Of a stretch of 64,000 nt of DNA, positions 8,412 through 16,257 are shown in pieces. Numbering within the stretch: the first letter of the stretch is position 1; the number at the start of each line of letters is the position of its first letter. The position numbers and the translations under genes are program-made. The notes below the pieces were generated by a model. The model saw nothing but the letters and a program-made list of their open reading frames with translations, made no database searches and had not been told where the DNA came from. This DNA is from CAKZNE01 sp002695025 (GTDB lineage Bacteria; Bacteroidota; Bacteroidia; Flavobacteriales; Schleiferiaceae), in the NCBI GenBank assembly GCA_913043285.1, contig CAJWML010000010.1, forward strand, positions 62,001 through 126,000. The letters run 5' to 3'.

Positions 8412-9928
8412 TGCAGCTCGTACAGATCTTTCCTTCGGTCTTTTAACGTACGGACGCTGCCATAGTTGTGAAGTTCTTTAAGAAGGTCCATATCCACATC
8501 GGCAACAATGGTCATTTCCGTATTGGGAGTGGCTTCAGCCTTGATGCAATTGGTGGGAAAAGCAAAATCACTGGGTGTAAATACCGCAGACTGGGCGTAT
8601 TGAATATCCATATTGTTCACCTTAGGCAGGTTACCAACTGATCCTGCAATAGCTACGTAACACTCATTTTCGATAGCACGGGCCATGGCACAACTTCGCA
8701 CCCGCATATAGCCATTCTGGGTATCGGTAAGAAAAGGAACGAATAATATCTGCATACCCTGATCGGCATACATACGCGCGATTTCCGGGAACTCCACATC
8801 ATAACACACCATGATACCGATCTTACCGGCATCGGTATCAAATATCTTAACCTTATCCCCTCCCTGCATGCCCCAGGAATCCTTTTCAGCTGGGGTAATG
8901 TGTATCTTTTCGTAATAATCCCAGGTACCATCCCTACGGCACAAGTAGGTAATATTGTAAAGCGAACCATCCCTGAAATAAGGCATGCTTCCGGTGATGA
9001 TGTTTATATTGTAACTAACGGCTTTTTCAATGAACACATCCCTGATGCGTTCGGTAAAACCGGCCAGTTGGCGGATAGCCTGACTCTCGCCCAGGTGATT
9101 GTATTCCTGCATCAGAGGGGCGTTGAATAACTCAGGGAAGAGGGCAAAATCCGACTGGTAGGCGCTTACGGCATCCACAAAATAATCGATGTAATCCACC
9201 AGTGAATTGAAGGACGCCAGCTCCCTCATCTGCCATTGTACCAAACCTATCCGCACTACCGATTTAGTTTGATTGATATGCTTTTCGGTTTCCTCGTAGT
9301 AGATATTATTCCATTCCATAAGGGCTGCATAATCCTTACTGCTGGTATCGTGTTTCAGGTAGTTACGGATCACCTTTCGCACATGGAAGTCGTTTGAAAG
9401 TTGAAAGTTGAGCACACGATCGTAAATATCGTTGTTCTTTACCTTTTCAATATATTCTTTTGGTGTAAGGCTATCGGCATATTCACCATAGTGCACCATG
9501 CGGCCTCCGAATAGTATTCCCCTAAGGTTAAGGCTTTCACAGATTTCTTTTCTTGCATCGTACAGCCTGCGGGCCAAACGCATGCCACGGTAATCAGGGT
9601 GTACAAATACTTCTATACCATACAACACATCTCCATTGGGGTCATGGGTATTGAAGTTGTAATTATCCACCACCTGTTCATACGTATGGTTATCGGTATA
9701 CTTATCATAGTCTACCACAATGGAGAGGGCGCAGCCCACTACCTTTTCATTCGCACAGATGCATATCTGGCCCTCCGGGAATTTTTCCAGGAGAATATTG
9801 ATGTCACGGGAGCGCCAGGGTTCATCTTCATACCCATCGTAGGATTCCACCATCACAGCACGCAAATCCTTATAATCTTCCTGTTGAAGATTGCGCAGTT
9901 CAATTTTCAGTTCTTGAGTATTATCCAT
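8393..9928 (-). CDS. GNAT acetyltransferase - carbon-nitrogen hydrolase fusion
   Basis: 511 residues in two parts. Residues about 8-170 form a GNAT domain (VFVHPDYRGMRLARRLYDAR is the acetyl-CoA-binding region). Residues about 225-500 form a nitrilase-type domain with the Glu-Lys-Cys triad visible as ALFPELF, YEKIHITPAE and GIMVCYDVEFPE. The family hydrolyses amides or nitriles through the Cys thiol. This two-domain layout is known in bacteria (YhcX-like proteins), but its substrate is not established. No signal peptide, so cytoplasmic. It is translated just before the M23 peptidase and overlaps it. Confidence 0.92.
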   Translation of the reverse strand: MDNTQELKIELRNLQQEDYKDLRAVMVESYDGYEDEPWRSRDINILLEKFPEGQICICANEKVVGCALSIVVDYDKYTDNHTYEQVVDNYNFNTHDPNGDVLYGIEVFVHPDYRGMRLARRLYDARKEICESLNLRGILFGGRMVHYGEYADSLTPKEYIEKVKNNDIYDRVLNFQLSNDFHVRKVIRNYLKHDTSSKDYAALMEWNNIYYEETEKHINQTKSVVRIGLVQWQMRELASFNSLVDYIDYFVDAVSAYQSDFALFPELFNAPLMQEYNHLGESQAIRQLAGFTERIRDVFIEKAVSYNINIITGSMPYFRDGSLYNITYLCRRDGTWDYYEKIHITPAEKDSWGMQGGDKVKIFDTDAGKIGIMVCYDVEFPEIARMYADQGMQILFVPFLTDTQNGYMRVRSCAMARAIENECYVAIAGSVGNLPKVNNMDIQYAQSAVFTPSDFAFPTNCIKAEATPNTEMTIVADVDMDLLKELHNYGSVRTLKDRRKDLYELQWKLKS

Positions 9929-9936
9929 AAAATTTG

Positions 9937-9954
9937 AGGTTATATTATTAACCT
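9937..9954. repeat. Short inverted repeat upstream of the GNAT-nitrilase gene
   Basis: AGGTTA, six-base spacer, TAACCT, starting 9 bases upstream of the start at 9928. It could be an operator. The composition is A/T-rich and the arms are short, so chance is possible. Confidence 0.25.
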
Positions 9955-9981
9955 AAAAATGCTTTTGAAGGTTCAGCGGGA

Positions 9982-10572
9982 TTACCAGGGTAATTTACGG
10001 ATCTCTTCACTGACGTAATCCAGGAGCAAGGGAAAGTACGCATGAAAGTCTTCTTCAAAGCGATCATAATCATCAAAGACATCGCTGGTAGCTTCATCCA
10101 TTTTGTTGCGGAAGGATGCCCTGCGGCTCATACCGGTCAGCGTTCGTTGCAAGCCTGCGCGGGAGCCATAATTTACCAGCCAGTTTCCCTCTTCCATGTA
10201 GGGCAACATGCGTTGTACGGCAGTAGGCAGCTCATCCCAGCGCCTGTGAAAGAGCGCGTAGCAATTTTCCACAAAGGCGGCCAGTGGTTCCTCTGAGTAC
10301 CTTGAAAAATTAGCTGCCAGGAAATGATCATACACGATGTCTACGATGACCGGGGTATATTTTCCGTGTTTATCGCGCAATCGTTTTTTGCTTTGCTCTA
10401 CTACCGAATGATTATCTGTAAAAAAGTCGATCTTATGGTGCAGTTCTATGCCATATACCACCTCGCGGTTGAAGTTTTCCCACTCTGCACTACGCACAGA
10501 ATCAGCAATAAAGTTACCGATCATAATGTCATCATCGTTATTGGAGAGTAAAAGGTGGGCCAGAAAATTCAT
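9982..10572 (-). CDS. acpH: Acyl carrier protein phosphodiesterase (AcpH-like)
   Basis: 196 residues from ATG 10572. The longer frame to 10608 adds residues not seen in the family, whereas MNFLAHLLLS is the typical N-terminus. IGNFIADSV and DHFLAANF are conserved AcpH landmarks of this HD-like metal-dependent fold, which removes the 4'-phosphopantetheine arm from holo-ACP in E. coli. It is divergent from the Cys-motif gene at 10622, with 49 bases between starts. Function beyond family assignment is inferred. Confidence 0.82.
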   Translation of the reverse strand: MNFLAHLLLSNNDDDIMIGNFIADSVRSAEWENFNREVVYGIELHHKIDFFTDNHSVVEQSKKRLRDKHGKYTPVIVDIVYDHFLAANFSRYSEEPLAAFVENCYALFHRRWDELPTAVQRMLPYMEEGNWLVNYGSRAGLQRTLTGMSRRASFRNKMDEATSDVFDDYDRFEEDFHAYFPLLLDYVSEEIRKLPW

Positions 10573-10608
10573 ACGCTCAATGATACGTGCTTTTTTGCAT
10601 TTGGTCAT

Positions 10609-10616
10609 TACCTTTG
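10609..10616 (+). promoter_or_regulatory. -7 element TACCTTTG
   Basis: Exact TAnnTTTG match ending 5 bases before ATG 10622. It supports that start over earlier in-frame ATGs, which lie inside the opposite-strand acpH gene, and predicts a leaderless or nearly leaderless mRNA. Confidence 0.5.
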
Positions 10617-10621
10617 CGCAA

Positions 10622-11002
10622 ATGCTATTCCTTAAATTCCATAAGGTTCTTGCTTTCTTTCTAACGGGCTTTTACTTCCTGTCCGTTATGAAACCCATTT
10701 TCCCGGTTCTGGATTACACGTTGCATTATGGCGCCTATGCCAACGTTTTATGTGAAAATAAGGACAAGCCTGAATTACAATGCAACGGTACCTGCCAGCT
10801 GGCTCAGAAACTGAACGTATCCAAAGCTGTAAACAAACCTTTGTTGCCAGTTTTTGAAAGCCTGTATTGGTATGTTGCACCACAAGTAAATGAAAGCAAC
10901 ACCACTTATATAGCCGCCTCTAAATCGGGTACAGATATATGGTACCTGATAAATTTCGCCCCTATATATCTGGATCAACCCACTCCTCCACCTATTGCCT
11001 GA
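10622..11002 (+). CDS. Small membrane-anchored protein with CNGTC motif, metal locus candidate
   Basis: 126 residues. A hydrophobic segment at about residues 6-25 could be a signal anchor. It is followed by a cysteine cluster, LCENKDKPELQCNGTCQLA, with three Cys including CxxxC, and the C-terminus is proline-rich (PTPPPIA). Proteins with this Cys pattern occur in Bacteroidota beside metal-related outer-membrane genes, but I know no assigned function. The next gene has a CDVCGC N-terminus and the third is a His-rich lipoprotein, so a shared role in copper or zinc handling is plausible. Start chosen from the promoter position. Confidence 0.65.
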   Translation: MLFLKFHKVLAFFLTGFYFLSVMKPIFPVLDYTLHYGAYANVLCENKDKPELQCNGTCQLAQKLNVSKAVNKPLLPVFESLYWYVAPQVNESNTTYIAASKSGTDIWYLINFAPIYLDQPTPPPIA

Positions 11003-11023
11003 GGTTAAACATAGTTTTTAACC
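11003..11023. repeat. Inverted repeat between two genes of the Cys/His-rich locus
   Basis: GGTTAAA, seven-base spacer, TTTAACC, starting immediately after the stop at 11002 and ending 14 bases before ATG 11038. It may be an operator or an mRNA hairpin adjusting expression within the operon. Confidence 0.3.
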
Positions 11024-11037
11024 TTTAAAGTAATCCC

Positions 11038-11934
11038 ATGAAAATATATACGACCGTGCTTTTGGGCATGGTCCTGACCACAAAGGCATGGTCATGCGAT
11101 GTATGTGGCTGTGCCGGTATGATGATGGGTTTTGGAGACCTGTCCCTATACCCTCAAAACAAGATCGGAGTATCCTACTTGTCGCGTACGTTCTACTCGG
11201 CATTGGGCAATAGCGATCATTTTACGCAAATAGAGATCAACGGTCGCTATGTGATCAGTCCACGCTGGTCCCTAAAAGCTTCCATCCCCTATCTATTGGG
11301 CGTTAAGCAAGGGCTTGAAAACGGCAGCTTCACCATTTCCGGTATAGGCGATGCGCAGGCTAAAGCCAGTTATATCGCTTATTACGGGGGCAATGAAAGC
11401 TCCAACCGCAAGCTCACCTTTTCAGGCGGGATCTTTTTGCCTACAGGAAAGTTTGAAGATCATTCCGACCGTATGCTCCCGCAGAATTTTCAACTGGGAT
11501 CAGCCAGCTGGGATTATCTCCTGGAAGGGCAATACCAGTTGGGTGAAGGTAACTGGGTAGGCATGCTACAGGCCCAATACGTGATCAATACCTTAAATCC
11601 TGAAGCTTATAAATTCGGGAATCAAACAGGTGCGCAATTAACTATGGCGCACAAGTTCGGTTTTCCAAAATGGGCCTTAGTACCGCTTGTTTCTGTTTCA
11701 TTTGAACATTTTTCAAAAGATGTCAATGCACGCGGATATTACCAGTACGGCACAGGCGGGCAAAGTCTTGCGCTCATTGCCGGAGCCCAGATAAAGACCC
11801 GGAACTGGCTATGGACCCTACGTGGTGGAACCAATTTGATGAGTAATCAGGGGAATTACCGCCCGGGCCCACAAGTAGCTATTTCGACCAGCTATTTATT
11901 CAACACATCCCAAAAACAAATTTCAAACCCTTAA
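11038..11934 (+). CDS. Outer-membrane beta-barrel protein with CDVCGC N-terminus
   Basis: 298 residues. A signal peptide of about 19 residues ends before CDVCGCAGMM, so the mature protein starts with a Cys-rich patch that could bind metal. The remainder shows alternating strands with many Tyr, Trp and Gly, as in transporter-like outer-membrane barrels of Bacteroidota. It starts 36 bases after the CNGTC gene and ends 3 bases before the His-rich lipoprotein, so all three are probably co-transcribed. Role inferred: sensing, import or export of a soft metal across the outer membrane. Substrate unproven. Confidence 0.72.
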   Translation: MKIYTTVLLGMVLTTKAWSCDVCGCAGMMMGFGDLSLYPQNKIGVSYLSRTFYSALGNSDHFTQIEINGRYVISPRWSLKASIPYLLGVKQGLENGSFTISGIGDAQAKASYIAYYGGNESSNRKLTFSGGIFLPTGKFEDHSDRMLPQNFQLGSASWDYLLEGQYQLGEGNWVGMLQAQYVINTLNPEAYKFGNQTGAQLTMAHKFGFPKWALVPLVSVSFEHFSKDVNARGYYQYGTGGQSLALIAGAQIKTRNWLWTLRGGTNLMSNQGNYRPGPQVAISTSYLFNTSQKQISNP

Positions 11935-11937
11935 AAA

Positions 11938-12354
11938 ATGAAATCTAAAATATTAATTACCAGTATATTATCAATTTTACTTACTGCAGCTTGTAAGAAA
12001 GACACTAAAGAAGGTAACCATAAACCTGAAACGGATACTGAAGCTCCGTTAATCACCTTCCTGGCTCCGGATACTGCCACCCATTACCTGAGTGGCTCCA
12101 CTATGCCCATTAGTGTAAAAGTGGAGGATAATGATGAAATACACGAGATACATCTCAATGTGGTAAATACCTCAAGAAATGATTCTGTAATGCTTCACGT
12201 GCATCAACATTCGCACGGTCAGGTGGCCATGCTGGACACTTCATTCTTTATTCCGGATCTGGGTATGCACCAGGATTACGAACTACGTGTTACGGCCTCT
12301 GATCACAACTCCAATGAATCTGAGAAAACCCTCCATAAGCACATTCATATGTAG
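11938..12354 (+). CDS. Histidine-rich lipoprotein (Ig-like fold)
   Basis: 138 residues. The lipobox LLTAAC places the acylated Cys near residue 19. The mature part has PLITFLAPDT and SVKVEDNDEIHEIHLNV, typical of small Ig-like beta domains (DUF4625-like in appearance). It has several His clusters: IHEIH, LHVHQHSHG and a C-terminal HKHIHM. The His pattern suggests periplasmic binding of copper, zinc or nickel. It follows the CDVCGC barrel by 3 bases and precedes a hairpin at 12381. The domain name is from memory of the family and not verified. Confidence 0.72.
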   Translation: MKSKILITSILSILLTAACKKDTKEGNHKPETDTEAPLITFLAPDTATHYLSGSTMPISVKVEDNDEIHEIHLNVVNTSRNDSVMLHVHQHSHGQVAMLDTSFFIPDLGMHQDYELRVTASDHNSNESEKTLHKHIHM

Positions 12355-12380
12355 TTTTAAACGCACTGGAAAAAACAGCA

Positions 12381-12405
12381 AAATCCCCCTGTTACAGGGG
12401 GATTT
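12381..12405 (+). terminator. Terminator after the Cys/His-rich operon
   Basis: AAATCCCCCTG, loop TTA, CAGGGGGATTT, an 11-base perfect stem 26 bases after the stop at 12354. The T tract is short and interrupted (ATTTGTATTTG). Confidence 0.72.
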
Positions 12406-12435
12406 GTATTTGTACCCGGAGGGTTAAAAAGAAAA

Positions 12436-12466
12436 ACCCCCGTCCCTTAAATAAAGAAACGGGGGT
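12436..12466 (-). terminator. Terminator of the pssA-purS operon
   Basis: Stem ACCCCCGT paired with ACGGGGGT around a 15-base loop. On the minus strand it is followed by a T-rich tract. It lies 62 bases past the purS stop at 12528 and faces the plus-strand hairpin at 12381. Confidence 0.72.
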
Positions 12467-12527
12467 ACAGTTCCGATTAAAAAACCTTAATCCTCAAGAT
12501 TCTCAAATATAGGAAACTTTTGGAAGA

Positions 12528-12785
12528 TTACTGAGCCATTTCCAAAATTTCAAACTGGAAATTTTCAGTGATCTGATTTACCAGCAGTTTACGGCAAGCC
12601 TCAGTTACCTTTTCCTCGGCTTCTTCCATGCTGCCGGCTTCTATTTCAAGAGAAATATGTTTACCGATACGCACCCCTGAAATTTCAGGAAGCCCAACGT
12701 TTTTCATACTGTTGCTAACAGCCTTTCCCTGGGGGTCCAACAAAGCTTTATGGGGCATAATATCAATCTCAGCGGTAAATTTCAT
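12528..12785 (-). CDS. purS: Phosphoribosylformylglycinamidine synthase subunit PurS
   Basis: 85 residues, the normal PurS size. The landmark LDPQGKAV near residue 16 and VRIGKHISLEIE near residue 38 match the family closely. PurS is the small structural subunit that lets the glutaminase PurQ and the small-type PurL work together to make FGAM in purine synthesis. No purQ or purL is nearby. Here it overlaps the end of pssA (ATG within ATGA) and ends before its own terminator. Some Bacteroidota use a large fused PurL, so the presence of purS suggests the three-subunit enzyme in this genome (inference). Confidence 0.9.
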   Translation of the reverse strand: MKFTAEIDIMPHKALLDPQGKAVSNSMKNVGLPEISGVRIGKHISLEIEAGSMEEAEEKVTEACRKLLVNQITENFQFEILEMAQ

Positions 12786-13486
12786 TTCTGATGCGGTTTA
12801 AAAATAAGCGATAAAACAAGGTACAAAGGTATAATAAAGAGTAGTGCCCTGAAACGGAAAATCACCAAAAGCAGGCCCAGCACTACCAAAAGGATAATAC
12901 GGCCCCGGTTATCGCTCCAGGAAGCATTTTTAACCTTCAATGACATGAGTGGCAACTCCGCCACCAGAAGGAATGAGGTCAGTACCGTTATAGCGGTAAG
13001 AAAGAACGGGTGCAGGAGAATAGCCTGGGTAGTATCATTGCTTCCATAAAGAGCCATCAGGGCAAGGGAAAAGATAAAGATGGCGTTAGCCGGGGTCGGC
13101 ATGCCTATAAAATATTCCGCCTGCCGGGTGTCTATGTTGAACTTGGCCAGGCGCAGGGCTGAAAACAAAGGTATCAGTAAAGCTATGTAGGGCAGGAATT
13201 CAGGAATGGGTTCTCCTCCCTGCATGGCAAACCTGAATAACTTAAACATGAGGAAACCAGGTGCTACCCCAAAGGTAACCAGGTCTGCCAGTGAGTCCAG
13301 TTGTTTACCCAACTCCGAATGCACCCGAAGCAGACGCGCCATAAACCCATCCAGAAAATCAAAGACCAGGGAAAAACCCACCAGCCAGGCAGCGGTGCTA
13401 ATGTTACCGGAAAAGATGGAAACAATGGCCAATAAGCCACAGGCCAGATTGGCGAGAGTAAGTAAGTTGGGAATGAAACTTTTCAA
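12782..13486 (-). CDS. pssA: CDP-diacylglycerol-serine O-phosphatidyltransferase
   Basis: 234 residues with about seven membrane spans. The CDP-alcohol phosphotransferase motif (D-G-x2-A-R-x8-G-x3-D-x3-D) is read as FLDGFMARLLRVHSELGKQL followed by DSLAD, at about residues 44-67. The protein makes phosphatidylserine, the precursor of phosphatidylethanolamine, in the inner membrane. A PssA of this short multi-span type is usual outside the E. coli group. Its last codon overlaps purS. Phosphatidylglycerophosphate synthase shares the motif, but N-terminal SFIPNLLTLANLACGLLA favours PssA. Confidence 0.9.
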   Translation of the reverse strand: MKSFIPNLLTLANLACGLLAIVSIFSGNISTAAWLVGFSLVFDFLDGFMARLLRVHSELGKQLDSLADLVTFGVAPGFLMFKLFRFAMQGGEPIPEFLPYIALLIPLFSALRLAKFNIDTRQAEYFIGMPTPANAIFIFSLALMALYGSNDTTQAILLHPFFLTAITVLTSFLLVAELPLMSLKVKNASWSDNRGRIILLVVLGLLLVIFRFRALLFIIPLYLVLSLIFKPHQK

Positions 13487-13506
13487 CTGTTAATGCGGGT
13501 TTAGGG

Positions 13507-13514
13507 CAATATTA
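13507..13514 (-). promoter_or_regulatory. Near-consensus -7 element (TAATATTG on minus strand)
   Basis: Seven of eight positions match TAnnTTTG, reading toward pssA and ending about 20 bases before its start at 13486. It lies in the short gap to the divergent PorV/PorQ-like gene. Confidence 0.35.
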
Positions 13515-13576
13515 GTATAATTATGAAGTTTTTAATGCCGGAAATTTGAATTTTATTTGCCGTAAAATACAGGATA

Positions 13577-14644
13577 TTGAAAAAACTAGCCATTGCCTTT
13601 TTTTGTCTGCCGGTACTGCTTTTCGGGCAGGGCCGGAAGTACAGTAATGAATTCCTGAACATTGGTGTGGATGCCCGCGCCATGGCCATGAGCAATTCGG
13701 TGATTGGCTCGGTTAAGGATGTTACAGCCGGTTACTGGAACCCGGCAGGTCTTGCGGCTATTAAAGATGATTGGCAGGCGGCTGCCATGCATGCAGAGTA
13801 TTTTGCAAGTATTGCCCAGTACGACTATCTTTCCTACGCCATGCCCGTGGACGCGCTGAGCACCGTAGGTGTATCGCTGATCCGTTTTGGCGTGGATGAC
13901 ATCCTGGACACCACTGAACTTATTGATGAAGACGGCAACGTAGACTATAGCCGGATCACCAAATTCTCAGCCGCAGATTATGCACTATTAGGTTCCTACG
14001 CCCGGCAGTCTGCCAAATTCCCCAACCTGCGTTATGGTGCCAATGTAAAGATCATTTACCGCCAGATCGGTGATTTTGCCAACGCCATAGGTTTTGGTTT
14101 TGACGCAGGTGTACAATATTCCTTGGGTGCCTGGCAATTCGGAGGAACCCTTCGCGATGTTACCTCTACCTTTAATTCATGGAGTTATGATGATGCAAAA
14201 CTGACGCGTCTCCAGGAGCTGGGTAATGAACTTCCTGAGGAAAACCTTGAACTGACCATTCCCAGACTTTTACTGGGTGTAGGCCGTGGTTTCCGCTTAA
14301 GCGACAAATACAGCCTGCATACTGAACTGAACCTGGATGTGACCTTTGACGGGCAACGCAACACCCTGGTTTCATCTGGTTTTGGCAACATCGATCCCGG
14401 TTTTGGTTTTGAAGTGGGTTATCGCCAATTCATTTTTCTGAGAGGTGGTGTTGGCAACGTGCAAAAGGTGCGCGACTTTAACGGATCCACTTCCTATGCC
14501 CTACAACCCAACATAGGACTAGGCTTTGAATATCGTGGTATCCATATTGACTATGCCCTTACCGATATCGGGAATGTTTCTGATGCTCTTTATTCCAACA
14601 TCTTCTCGGTGAAGTTTAACTTTGCGGCCTTCAAAAGGTCCTGA
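13577..14644 (+). CDS. PorV/PorQ-family outer-membrane protein
   Basis: 355 residues from a TTG start at 13577, chosen because it gives a clean signal peptide (KKLAIAFFCLPVLLFGQG). No suitable ATG precedes it. EFLNIGVDARAMAMSNS and AGYWNPAGLAA near the N-terminus are hallmarks of the PorV/PorQ (UPF0164) family, FadL-like barrels. Some members shuttle T9SS cargo, but this one is shorter than PorV and its exact role is unknown. The stop overlaps the lnt start (TGATG). A T9SS-type amidase lies 3.3 kb downstream, consistent with T9SS in this organism. Confidence 0.83.
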   Translation: MKKLAIAFFCLPVLLFGQGRKYSNEFLNIGVDARAMAMSNSVIGSVKDVTAGYWNPAGLAAIKDDWQAAAMHAEYFASIAQYDYLSYAMPVDALSTVGVSLIRFGVDDILDTTELIDEDGNVDYSRITKFSAADYALLGSYARQSAKFPNLRYGANVKIIYRQIGDFANAIGFGFDAGVQYSLGAWQFGGTLRDVTSTFNSWSYDDAKLTRLQELGNELPEENLELTIPRLLLGVGRGFRLSDKYSLHTELNLDVTFDGQRNTLVSSGFGNIDPGFGFEVGYRQFIFLRGGVGNVQKVRDFNGSTSYALQPNIGLGFEYRGIHIDYALTDIGNVSDALYSNIFSVKFNFAAFKRS

Positions 14645-16239
14645 TGCTCCAAAGACTCGGATTAGCACTTTGCTCCCCTTTACTTTTATGGTTGGCCTGG
14701 CCTGAGGCAGGTATAACCCCTTTTCTCTTTATAGGTTTTATTCCCCTGCTCTTTGCAGAAACCAGGGTTTCCAGCGGCCGGGAGTGGTTCCTGCTGAGCT
14801 GGCTGGCGATGGCGTTATGGAACGTGCTGGGTGCCTGGTGGCTCGGTCATGCCGATTGGATAGGTGTGGTAGCCACGGTATTTTTCAATGCCTTACCGAT
14901 GGCCATTGCCTTTATGATTTTCCGGTATGTAAAACGAAAGCTGGGCAGCCGTAAAGGTTATATAGCCCTTCCATTTTTGTGGATCTGTATAGAAGGATTA
15001 CATAAATACTGGGACTTCAGCTTTCCGTGGTTTACCCTGGGCTATGGGTTTGCTGAGCGTGTAAGCTGGATCCAATGGTATGAATACGTAGGTGCCTATG
15101 GCGGCACCTTTTGGGTATGGACGGTTAACATTCTCCTTTTTCACAGTCTTCATTCTTTTTCCAGGCACCGCGAAAGGAAAGCACTGGCGGGGCAGCTACT
15201 GCTCATATCCGGCCTCCTGGTAGGGCTTCCTGTAGTATTGTCCTACCGGATGTATACATCCTATACTGAAAAGGGACCCCGGGCTGATGTGGTAGTGGTT
15301 CAACCCAACCTTGACACCTACACCGAAAAGTTTGAAGTATCCGAAGCGGAGCAGTTACAAAAATTCATAGAACTAGCCACACCCCTATTGGATGATTCCG
15401 TTGATTTTTTAGTGGGACCGGAGACCTACCTTCCAAAAGGCATCTGGGAAGATCGCTTCAACCGAAGTGCTTCTTTGCTAAAACTGAAAGACCTATGCGA
15501 CCGCTATCCTAACTTGCACATTGTAATCGGTGCCACTACCCTCCGACATTATCAATACGAGAACAGTAGTTATACGGCCAAGCCTATGGACGGGGAAGAC
15601 GGCTATTACGACCTGTTTAACACCGCGCTCTTTATTACCCGTGAAGACAGCATCCAAACCTACCATAAATCCAAACTGGTGGCAGGCGCTGAAATGATGC
15701 CCCTGCACCGCTATCTGGAGCCCTGGTTGGGTGAATACATCCAATTCCGGGGAGGCACATCCGGTACACTGGGAACACAAACACAGCGCAGCAATTTCAC
15801 TACTCTGGACGGTCAATTTACTGCAGCCCCGATCATCTGCTGGGAGTCGGATTTTGGTGAATACGTAGGTGGTTATGTCCGTAAGGGAGCCAACCTGCTG
15901 TTTGTGATCACCAATGATGACTGGTGGGGCAAAACCCAGGGACACGTGCAGCACATGCACTATTCCCGCCTCCGTGCCATTGAAAACCGGAGAAGCCTGG
16001 CGCGGTCCGCTAATACAGGTATCAGCTGTTTTATCAATCAAAGGGGTGATATTATGCAGCGGCAGGCGTATAAGACAGACGCTGCCATCCGTATGCAAAT
16101 CCAGGCTAATCCCGAGCTGACCTATTACACCCGTAGTGGCGATATCATTTTGCGGATAAGCTGGTTCATGTCCGGTTTCTTTATCCTGTACAGCCTGGTG
16201 TACGGCCACCTTCGTAAGAAGCAAAGTCTGGCGCGATAG
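14644..16239 (+). CDS. lnt: Apolipoprotein N-acyltransferase
   Basis: 531 residues. The N-terminal half has about six to seven membrane spans. The C-terminal half is a nitrilase domain with the triad visible as GPETY (Glu near 260), YHKSKLV (Lys near 341) and PIICWESD (Cys near 399). One final span lies near residue 505. Lnt adds the third acyl chain to lipoproteins at the periplasmic face of the inner membrane. Several lipoproteins in this window are its likely substrates. It is translationally coupled to the PorV/PorQ-like gene, and its TAG stop is part of the promoter element for the next gene. Confidence 0.95.
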   Translation: MLQRLGLALCSPLLLWLAWPEAGITPFLFIGFIPLLFAETRVSSGREWFLLSWLAMALWNVLGAWWLGHADWIGVVATVFFNALPMAIAFMIFRYVKRKLGSRKGYIALPFLWICIEGLHKYWDFSFPWFTLGYGFAERVSWIQWYEYVGAYGGTFWVWTVNILLFHSLHSFSRHRERKALAGQLLLISGLLVGLPVVLSYRMYTSYTEKGPRADVVVVQPNLDTYTEKFEVSEAEQLQKFIELATPLLDDSVDFLVGPETYLPKGIWEDRFNRSASLLKLKDLCDRYPNLHIVIGATTLRHYQYENSSYTAKPMDGEDGYYDLFNTALFITREDSIQTYHKSKLVAGAEMMPLHRYLEPWLGEYIQFRGGTSGTLGTQTQRSNFTTLDGQFTAAPIICWESDFGEYVGGYVRKGANLLFVITNDDWWGKTQGHVQHMHYSRLRAIENRRSLARSANTGISCFINQRGDIMQRQAYKTDAAIRMQIQANPELTYYTRSGDIILRISWFMSGFFILYSLVYGHLRKKQSLAR

Positions 16240-16244
16240 TTTTG
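16237..16244 (+). promoter_or_regulatory. -7 element TAGTTTTG overlapping the lnt stop codon
   Basis: Exact TAnnTTTG match whose TAG is the lnt stop. It ends 13 bases before ATG 16258, indicating that the aldolase gene can be transcribed separately from lnt. Confidence 0.5.
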
Positions 16245-16257
16245 GCATTCGGCCAAC

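Noticed and set aside
9937..9954. Repeat AGGTTA-N6-TAACCT as a binding site shared with GGTTAAA at 11003
   Set aside because: The two share only part of the arm and differ in spacing; with A/T-rich gaps this can be chance.
10448..10621. Upstream extension of the CNGTC gene
   Set aside because: It lies inside acpH on the other strand and upstream of the promoter element at 10609.
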